Below the pieces are notes generated by a model. That model saw only the letters and a list, made by a program, of their open reading frames with translations, ran no database searches and was not told the origin of the DNA. Of a stretch of 16,828 nucleotides of DNA, positions 1 to 4,768 are shown piece after piece. Source of the stretch: an uncultured Allosphingosinicella sp. (GTDB taxonomy: Bacteria; Pseudomonadota; Alphaproteobacteria; Sphingomonadales; Sphingomonadaceae); assembly GCA_934539295.1 (NCBI GenBank), contig CAKTCN010000051.1, forward strand, positions 1 to 16,828. The letters are read 5' to 3'. Position 1 is the first letter of the stretch. Each line of letters opens with the position of its first letter. The translations under genes and the position numbers were made by a program.

Positions 1-1319
1 TCAGTGAGGTGCTCGCCCGCGTCGACGCGGGCGACGACGAGGGCGCGCGCGCTCTGGTCGATCCGCTTCACCCCGCCGACGTCGCCGACCTGTTCGAACT
101 GGTCGATCGCGATCAGCGCCGTGCGCTTGCCGCCGCCCTGCCGGAGCGGCTGGACGGCGAGGTGCTGGCCGAGATGAACGACTGGGTGCGCGAGGAATTG
201 CTCGACGCGCTCGAGCCCCATGAAGTCGCCGAGATCGCCGGCGAGCTCGACACGGACGATGCCGTCGCGCTGATCGAGGACATGGAGGAGGACGACCAGC
301 GTGCCGTGCTGCGCGCGCTCGACCCGGACGACCGTGCCGCGATCGAACAGGCGCTGACCTTCCCCGAGGAATCCGCCGGCCGCCTGATGCAGCGCGACCT
401 GATCGCGGTGCCGGAACATTGGTCGGTGGGGCAGGTGATCGACTATCTGCGCAAGGGTGAGGAACTCACCACCGACTTCTGGGAAGTGTTCGTGGTGGAC
501 GGGCGCCACCATCCCGTCGGCACCATCCAGCTTAGCTGGATCCTGCGAACGCCACGCTCCATCGCCGTCGCCGATCTGATGCAGCGCGAACAGACCCTGA
601 TCCCGGTCGACATGGACCAGGAGGAGGTGGCGCTTCGCTTCCAGAAATATGCGCTCATCTCGGCCGCGGTGGTGGACCAGGCGGGTCGCCTCGTCGGCAT
701 GATCACCGTCGATGACGTCGTCCACATCATCCAGGAGGAAGCGAGCGAGGACGCCTTGCTGCTGTCCGGCGCGGGCGAGGGCGACATCAACGAGCCGATC
801 GTCGACAGCTACAAGAGCCGGGTGCGCTGGCTGATCGCCAACCTATTCACGGCTCTCATTGGCGCCACCATCATCAGCCAGTTCCAGGGCGCGATCGAAC
901 GTATGGTGATCCTGGCTGCCCTCATGCCCATCGTCGCGGGTGTGGGCGGCAACGCGGGGACGCAGACGCTGGCCGTGACCGTGCGCGCGCTCGCCACCAA
1001 CCAGCTCACTCGGTCGAACCGCTGGCGCGCCATCATCCGCGAGGTGCGCGTGGCCCTGCTCAACGGAACCACGGTGGCGGTGCTGCTTGGGGCAGGCGTG
1101 GCGCTCTACTTCGCCAATCCGTTGCTCGGTGGCGTGATCGCCGCCGCGATCATGGCGAACATCGTTATCGCGGGCTCGGCCGGTGTGCTGGTTCCGCTTG
1201 GCCTCGAGCGACTGGGGGCCGACCCGGCGGTGTCTTCGTCGGTGTTCGTGACCATGGTCACCGACTCGATGGGCTTCTTCATCTTCCTCAGTCTGGCGGT
1301 GGCATCCGGGCTGGTCTGA
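1..1319 (+). CDS. mgtE: Magnesium transporter MgtE (5' end cut by window)
   Basis: Inner-membrane Mg2+ channel of the MgtE/SLC41 family, gated by cytoplasmic Mg2+. The reading frame is open to the window edge, so the GTG at position 9 is probably internal and the true start lies outside. Numbering from that GTG, an acidic helical N domain (about 1-125) carries repeated D/E-rich turns. Two CBS domains follow (about 126-250), the second ending at GMITVDDVVHII. The membrane domain (about 270-436) has roughly five hydrophobic helices, with the family signature GGNAGTQT at 313-320 and an aspartate in TMVTDSMG (D419) where the pore Mg2+-binding aspartate is expected. The 436 visible residues are close to the usual full length of about 450, so little is missing. 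The next gene on the strand starts about 40-50 nt downstream. Family assignment is secure; regulation is not visible. Confidence 0.95.
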   Translation, partial: SEVLARVDAGDDEGARALVDPLHPADVADLFELVDRDQRRALAAALPERLDGEVLAEMNDWVREELLDALEPHEVAEIAGELDTDDAVALIEDMEEDDQRAVLRALDPDDRAAIEQALTFPEESAGRLMQRDLIAVPEHWSVGQVIDYLRKGEELTTDFWEVFVVDGRHHPVGTIQLSWILRTPRSIAVADLMQREQTLIPVDMDQEEVALRFQKYALISAAVVDQAGRLVGMITVDDVVHIIQEEASEDALLLSGAGEGDINEPIVDSYKSRVRWLIANLFTALIGATIISQFQGAIERMVILAALMPIVAGVGGNAGTQTLAVTVRALATNQLTRSNRWRAIIREVRVALLNGTTVAVLLGAGVALYFANPLLGGVIAAAIMANIVIAGSAGVLVPLGLERLGADPAVSSSVFVTMVTDSMGFFIFLSLAVASGLV

Positions 1320-1335
1320 CGCTCAAGCCATTGAA

Positions 1336-1366
1336 CGGCATGGCAAAACTGCTAAATGCCATGCCG
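1336..1366 (+). promoter_or_regulatory. 10-bp perfect inverted repeat next to the DUF1489 start codon
   Basis: CGGCATGGCA (1336-1345) and its exact reverse complement TGCCATGCCG (1357-1366) flank an 11-nt loop. The right arm contains one candidate ATG (1361) and ends immediately before another (1367). There is no T-run, so a standard intrinsic terminator for mgtE is unlikely. It could be an mRNA hairpin affecting initiation of the next gene, a protein-binding palindrome, or a 3' stabilising stem for mgtE. The pairing is seen directly; the role is inference. Confidence 0.45.
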
Positions 1367-1774
1367 ATGTCTTCCCTTCATCTCAGCAAGGTCGCGGTCG
1401 GTTGCGCGTCGATCGAGACGCTTCGGCGCCGCCAGCAATCGCGCCTGGTCGGCGGGGTGGTGCCGATCGTCACCCGCTTCATGCCCAAGCGTGCGGAGGA
1501 ACTGGTCGGCGGCTCGCTCTTCTGGATCGTCAAGCATCGCATCTCGGCGCGCCAGACGATCCTCGGCTTCTCGGAAGGCGAGGACCGCCGAACCGTGATC
1601 CGCCTCGATCCCGACCTCGTTCCGGTGCGTGCCCTGCCCAAGCGCGCGCACCAGGGTTGGCGCTATCTGGAGGCGAAGGACGCGCCCGTCGATTGGGACG
1701 GGGCGGAGGAGGATGGCCTTGGCGCGCTGCCGCCGGACTTGGCCGCCAAGCTGTCTGCGTTGATGCTGATCTAG
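1367..1774 (+). CDS. DUF1489 family protein
   Basis: Soluble protein of about 135 residues matching the alphaproteobacterial DUF1489 family, whose function is unknown. Recognisable features are the opening LHLSKVAVGC, the central TRFMPKRAEELVGGSLFWIVK segment (residues 36-56, shown here in part), RQTILGF, and a PKRAHQGWRYL segment followed by DAP. No signal peptide or membrane helix is seen. The frame is open back to a TTG at 1331, with ATGs at 1340, 1361 and 1367. I prefer 1367 (or 1361) because homologues begin just before LHL. No good Shine-Dalgarno is present, and the region just upstream forms a perfect 10-bp hairpin. The gene follows mgtE on the same strand and could share its transcript. 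Its stop overlaps the stop of the facing GIN gene. Family call is confident, start less so. Confidence 0.8.
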   Translation: MSSLHLSKVAVGCASIETLRRRQQSRLVGGVVPIVTRFMPKRAEELVGGSLFWIVKHRISARQTILGFSEGEDRRTVIRLDPDLVPVRALPKRAHQGWRYLEAKDAPVDWDGAEEDGLGALPPDLAAKLSALMLI

Positions 1775-2451
1775 CGTCCGCAGCGCACCGGACCGCGGCC
1801 GCGTCGCTCGACCGTGCAGGCTGCGCTGCCGGTGACAATCGTCTCCCCGCTGCCGCTGGCGCGTATCTTGGCGGTGGTGCGCGCGCCGATGGTGGTGCGT
1901 CCTGCCGTTTGCGAGGTGACCTCGGCCTGATCGGCGACAAGGGCCGCGCCGTTCAGTTCGGCAGTGCCGGCCACCGCGGCCTTGAGCGTCTTGGCCGAAC
2001 CGCCGATGCGGAGCGTACCCGAACCTGCGGCCCCTAAGCTAAGCATGTCCGCCTCGACCTGCTCCACCGCGATGCCGCCGCTGCCGGAGAGCGAGACCGC
2101 CGCACGTTGCGCCCGCATCCTGTTGATGCTGACCTGGGCGGGACCGCTCACGCTGACGTTGCGCAGTCCATGGGTGCTGACCTCTAACCGGACGCCATCG
2201 GCTCTCATGCCCGGTTTGGCGCGTACCTTGAGCTCGCGCGCTTCCACTTCAACCAACAACCCATCGAGATCGGCCGCCTTGGCTGCCTGCGCACGTGCGG
2301 ACGGCGCACCCTCGGTGGTGAGCACCACTTCATAAGGTCCATCGACCCGCAGGCGGTCGAACTCCGTGACGCTGTAGCGCCGCTCCGCGGGTGCGGCTGC
2401 GAGCAGTGGGACAAACAGGAGGGCGGGCACGATCCTCATGCGGAGGATCAT
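1771..2451 (-). CDS. Exported GIN-domain (DUF2807) protein, second of a tandem pair
   Basis: Predicted periplasmic or exported protein of 226 residues with a GIN/DUF2807 beta-helical domain, the fold annotated as a putative auto-transporter adhesin head. A signal peptide is visible (hydrophobic stretch about 6-20, cleavage likely near LAAAPA). The mature part opens with the family phrase YSVTEFDRLRVDGPYEVVLTTEG and continues with short repeats rich in G, S and A (VSGPAQVSI, LSGSGGIAV, AAGSGTLRI, ASGSGETIV). It ends with two cysteines 11 residues apart (C212, C224), matching its upstream neighbour. ATGs exist at 2451 and 2439. I take 2451, although the ribosome site (GCGGG) is weak. It lies 30 nt behind the other GIN gene, so co-transcription is likely. 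Function is unknown. Confidence 0.8.
   Translation of the reverse strand: MILRMRIVPALLFVPLLAAAPAERRYSVTEFDRLRVDGPYEVVLTTEGAPSARAQAAKAADLDGLLVEVEARELKVRAKPGMRADGVRLEVSTHGLRNVSVSGPAQVSINRMRAQRAAVSLSGSGGIAVEQVEADMLSLGAAGSGTLRIGGSAKTLKAAVAGTAELNGAALVADQAEVTSQTAGRTTIGARTTAKIRASGSGETIVTGSAACTVERRGRGPVRCGR
2431..2449. repeat. 7-bp inverted repeat at the start of the downstream GIN gene
   Basis: GATCCTC (2431-2437) and GAGGATC (2443-2449) are exact reverse complements separated by five bases. On the minus-strand transcript they form a hairpin covering codons 1-7 of the gene, including both candidate ATGs (2451 partly, 2439). It might affect translation of the second GIN gene; chance in coding sequence is also possible. 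Confidence 0.3.
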
Positions 2452-2481
2452 GCCCGCATTCTGGTTAACGCCGCGCTAAGT

Positions 2482-3198
2482 TCAGGAGCAGTTGACGCTG
2501 CCCGAGCCGCGCTTGCTGATCGCGCATCTGGCGCCGCCGGTCAGCTTGACGCTTCCGGATCCGGCGACGGACACGTCGGCTGCCTCCGTCACATTGGCGC
2601 GGATACCGCCCGACCCGGCAATCGACATCTTGGCCTGGCGCGCCTGCAGGCTGCCGAGCTTCATCCCGCCCGATCCCGCAAGCGACATCTTGGCACTGCC
2701 GACACCGCCTGCGACCTCCATGTCGCCTGAACCTGCGAGGCTGAAGTCAGCATCGCCTGCACGTAATGCAGCGATCTTGAGGTCGCCCGATCCGGCGAGC
2801 GACGCCTTGAAGCTATCGCTTTCCGCGCGATCGATGCTGAGGTCGCCGGAGCCGGCCAGCGCGGCCGCTTCAACGCGTGGCGCAGTCACGTAGACGACGA
2901 TCTTCCCGCCATTGCCGGACCAAGACCCTGTTGCATTCTTCCTGGTGCCGATTTTGAGCGTGCCGTCCTCGACGCGAATGTCGAGCCGCTCGATGCCCTT
3001 CTGCGGCCCTTCGGCACGCACTGACGGCGCGCCGCCCGTCGTGACGATCACGTCATGCGCCCCGGCGGCGGAGATGGCGCGAAAATCGCCGACATCGAAT
3101 GTCTGGGCGGTGCGGGGACCCGCGCCCTGCTGCGCATTGGCGCTGAACCCGCAGGCGGAGAGGGCAAGAGCGGAAAGGACAAAGGGCACGTGACGCAT
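2482..3198 (-). CDS. GIN-domain (DUF2807) probable lipoprotein with AGSG repeats
   Basis: Exported protein of 238 residues. The frame is open to a further start at 3255, but ATG 3198 is preferred: GGGAG stands 8 nt before it, and the peptide then begins directly with a signal sequence. The sequence LSAC at residues 13-16 fits a lipobox, suggesting a lipid-anchored product; cleavage after ANA (20-22) by signal peptidase I is the alternative. The GIN domain carries AGSG six times, starting at residues 115, 135, 155, 174, 194 and 212, a spacing of 18-20 that fits one turn each of a right-handed beta-helix. The C-terminus has C225 and C237, 11 residues apart, as in the next gene. It is the first gene of a probable two-gene unit. 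The fold is recognised; the biological role is not known. Confidence 0.85.
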   Translation of the reverse strand: MRHVPFVLSALALSACGFSANAQQGAGPRTAQTFDVGDFRAISAAGAHDVIVTTGGAPSVRAEGPQKGIERLDIRVEDGTLKIGTRKNATGSWSGNGGKIVVYVTAPRVEAAALAGSGDLSIDRAESDSFKASLAGSGDLKIAALRAGDADFSLAGSGDMEVAGGVGSAKMSLAGSGGMKLGSLQARQAKMSIAGSGGIRANVTEAADVSVAGSGSVKLTGGARCAISKRGSGSVNCS

Positions 3199-3211
3199 TT
3201 CTGTGACTCCC

Positions 3212-3229
3212 TGCTGTATTAAGACAGCA
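3212..3229. promoter_or_regulatory. Inverted repeat just upstream of the GIN ribosome-binding site
   Basis: TGCTGT (3212-3217) and ACAGCA (3224-3229) are exact reverse complements around a six-base A+T-rich centre, ending next to the Shine-Dalgarno of the GIN gene at 3198. Only about 45 bases separate the ribosome site from the T-run of the carD terminator, so any promoter must overlap this element. A weak candidate promoter on the minus strand is TTGCGG (3255-3250) with TATTGC (3232-3227), spacing 17. The repeat could be an operator or a 5'-UTR hairpin. Confidence 0.3.
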
Positions 3230-3253
3230 ATACACGAGTTATCGACGTGCCGC

Positions 3254-3289
3254 AAACAAAAAGGGACGGCCCGTCATCCGGACCGCCCC
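3254..3289 (-). terminator. Intrinsic terminator of carD
   Basis: On the minus strand GGGGCGGTCC (3289-3280) pairs along all ten positions, two of them G-U, with GGGCCGTCCC (3272-3263) around a 7-nt loop. TTTTTGTTT follows directly (3262-3254). It starts about 25 nt beyond the carD stop, the expected place. It separates carD from the GIN pair lying downstream on the same strand. Confidence 0.9.
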
Positions 3290-3313
3290 TCATCGATCAG
3301 TTAGGAGACAGGC

Positions 3314-3850
3314 TTACTTCTCTACAACCTTTTCCTTGTTGTAGATGGCAGCGGCCTTGTTGAGGATCTCCAGGATCTTCTCCAGCGCCTTGGGCTCGTC
3401 CACCTGCTCCATGGCGGCAAGCTCGCGCGCCAGGCGGCTAGACGCGGCCTCGAAGATCTGGCGCTCCGAATAGCTCTGCTCGGGCTGATCGTCGGCGCGG
3501 AACAGGTCGCGAGTCACTTCGGCGATCGAGATGAGGTCGCCCGAATTGATCTTGGCCTCATATTCCTGGGCGCGGCGCGACCACATGGTGCGCTTGACCT
3601 TGGGCTTGCCCTTCAGCGTCTCGAGCGCGTCCTTCAGCGTCTTGTCGGACGACAGCTTGCGCATGCCGACGCTCTCGGCCTTGTTGGTCGGAACGCGGAG
3701 CGTCATGCGCTCCTTTTCGAAACGGAGAACGTAGAGCTCCAATTCCATGCCGCCGATGGCGGTGCTCTGCAGTTCGATCACACGGCCCACGCCATGCTTG
3801 GGATACACGACATAATCGCCAACGTCGAAGTTCAACGCCTTCGTTGCCAT
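3314..3850 (-). CDS. carD: CarD/CdnL family RNA polymerase-binding regulator
   Basis: Transcription factor of 178 residues that in this family binds the RNA polymerase beta subunit and stabilises open promoter complexes, especially at rRNA and other growth genes. The N-terminal Tudor-like polymerase-interaction domain (about 7-65) contains FDVGDYVVYPKHGVGRV and the LRVPTNKAESVGMR strand. The helical C-terminal domain (about 70-175) contains TMWSRRAQEYEAKI, where W90 matches the conserved tryptophan that contacts the upstream edge of the transcription bubble. ATG 3850 has GGAAGG about 10-12 nt upstream. Length and motifs are typical of alphaproteobacterial CdnL. It has its own terminator downstream and a 256-nt gap upstream, so it is probably transcribed alone although it follows fdxA on the same strand. 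Confidence 0.95.
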   Translation of the reverse strand: MATKALNFDVGDYVVYPKHGVGRVIELQSTAIGGMELELYVLRFEKERMTLRVPTNKAESVGMRKLSSDKTLKDALETLKGKPKVKRTMWSRRAQEYEAKINSGDLISIAEVTRDLFRADDQPEQSYSERQIFEAASSRLARELAAMEQVDEPKALEKILEILNKAAAIYNKEKVVEK

Positions 3851-3948
3851 TCTTTAACTGCCTTCCCGTGGAGTTCGCCGCAACGGCATGACCATTCAGG
3901 TGAAACGGGCCTTCCAGATTTTGCGGGAAACTTGCCGATCTCATCGCA

Positions 3949-3963
3949 TCTGCGCGGCGCAGA
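3949..3963. promoter_or_regulatory. 15-bp palindrome upstream of carD
   Basis: TCTGCGC and GCGCAGA form a perfect 7-bp palindrome around one central G, about 100 bp before the carD start. The stretch 3851-4106 has no gene; it should hold the carD promoter and the fdxA 3' end. I could not pick a convincing -35/-10 pair. The palindrome could be an operator, but GC-rich palindromes of this size also arise by chance in such DNA. Confidence 0.25.
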
Positions 3964-4031
3964 CGCTTCGATGCGCGCTATGTAACAGGAATGTCGCGCA
4001 AATGCTAGTCCCGCGAGTCGTTTAGCCGCGC

Positions 4032-4065
4032 AAAAACGTAGCCCGGACAGGTAGATGCCTGGGCT
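4032..4065 (-). terminator. Possible intrinsic terminator after fdxA
   Basis: On the minus strand AGCCC (4065-4061) pairs with GGGCT (4044-4040), with two further G-C pairs possible inside, and TTTTT (4036-4032) follows three bases later. It lies about 42 nt beyond the fdxA stop. The stem is short, with a large loop or bulge, so efficiency is doubtful, but position and T-run fit termination of the helicase-S4-fdxA transcript. Confidence 0.4.
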
Positions 4066-4106
4066 TAGCCGATGTTACGAACGGGTTGACCGGCGACGTA
4101 TCGGGC

Positions 4107-4445
4107 TTAGTCCCCCAGGCCCGGCTCGGCCGAGAAATACTTCTCGAACTTGCCGTCCTCACCCTTGAACTGGTCCGCATCTTCCGGGCTGGGCCGCTTG
4201 CGGGTCAGATTGGGCCATTCGGCAGAATAAGTGGCGTTCAACTCCTGCCACTGTTCCAGTCCGCCTTCGGTATCGGGGACGATCGCCTCGGCCGGGCATT
4301 CGGGTTCGCACACGCCGCAATCGATACATTCGTTGGGATTGATGACGAGCATGTTCTCGCCCTCGTAGAAGCAGTCGACCGGACACACTTCCACGCAATC
4401 CATATACTTGCAGCGGATGCAGGCATCGGTGACGACATAGGCCAT
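4107..4445 (-). CDS. fdxA: 7Fe ferredoxin FdxA
   Basis: Small electron carrier of 112 residues with one [3Fe-4S] and one [4Fe-4S] cluster. The cysteine pattern is that of Azotobacter ferredoxin I shifted by one residue: C9, C17 and C50 are expected to bind the 3Fe cluster, C21, C40, C43 and C46 the 4Fe cluster, and C12 and C25 are free. The acidic tail after the cluster domain (about 58-112, with [15 protein letters not shown]) is usual for alphaproteobacterial FdxA. ATG 4445 has GGGAG 11 nt upstream. The gene lies 32 nt behind the S4-domain gene on the same strand and is likely co-transcribed with it. The redox partner cannot be deduced here. Confidence 0.93.
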   Translation of the reverse strand: MAYVVTDACIRCKYMDCVEVCPVDCFYEGENMLVINPNECIDCGVCEPECPAEAIVPDTEGGLEQWQELNATYSAEWPNLTRKRPSPEDADQFKGEDGKFEKYFSAEPGLGD

Positions 4446-4456
4446 GAGATCAAGGG

Positions 4457-4479
4457 CTCCCTTTAAGGGAAAAGTCCCT
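4457..4479 (-). promoter_or_regulatory. Two mutually exclusive short hairpins over the fdxA ribosome site
   Basis: Reading the minus strand, AGGGA (4479-4475) can pair with TCCCT (4470-4466). The same TCCC can instead pair with GGGA (4461-4458), which is part of the fdxA Shine-Dalgarno GGGAG (4461-4457). One fold frees and the other hides the ribosome site. Both stems are only 4-5 bp, and the first begins within the stop codon of the S4 gene, so coupling between the two genes is possible. The complementarity is seen; the switch is speculative. Confidence 0.2.
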
Positions 4480-4768
4480 AGTCACCCTGTCCGCCCGCCG
4501 TCAACGGCTCGCTGAGGTCGCAGTAGAGCAGCCGAGCCTCGGCAGGCGGACCGCGCCGGGCCGGCAACGCCTCCACCTTGAGGACCCTTACGCGGCCGTG
4601 CAGCGCGAAGCTCAGCACGTCGCCGACACGCACCGGGCAATGCGCGCGGTCGATGATGCGGCCGGATAGCCGCAGGTGTCCGCCTTCGGCCAGCGCCTGT
4701 GCCTGGTCGCGCGTCTTCACGATGCGGGCGAACCACAGGAATTTGTCGAGCCGCAGGCTGTCAGCCAC
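4478..4768 (-). CDS. S4-domain RNA-binding protein (Hsp15/HslR-like)
   Basis: Small RNA-binding protein of 96 residues with one S4 domain (about 4-55): [20 protein letters not shown], then GGHLRLSGR and the VRVGDVLSF turn. Hsp15 of this family binds stalled 50S subunits carrying nascent chains in E. coli; whether this alphaproteobacterial version does so is not established. The start is GTG 4768, which overlaps the last 8 nt of the upstream helicase gene and points to translational coupling. fdxA follows after 32 nt. The S4 family is clear; the HslR name is only by resemblance, so no symbol is given. Confidence 0.88.
   Translation of the reverse strand: MADSLRLDKFLWFARIVKTRDQAQALAEGGHLRLSGRIIDRAHCPVRVGDVLSFALHGRVRVLKVEALPARRGPPAEARLLYCDLSEPLTAGGQGD

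Noticed and set aside
2536..2870. Degenerate direct repeats about 60 bp apart, as if a repeat array
   Set aside because: They encode the AGSG turns of the GIN beta-helix and are explained by protein structure, not by a CRISPR or mobile element.
3199..3255. N-terminal extension of the GIN lipoprotein to 3255
   Set aside because: It would bury the signal peptide 19 residues inside, and ATG 3198 has a well-placed GGGAG.
3851..4106. Possible small RNA or tRNA gene between fdxA and carD
   Set aside because: No cloverleaf or recognised RNA fold was found; the palindrome and weak terminator-like stem are better explained as flanking signals of the two genes.
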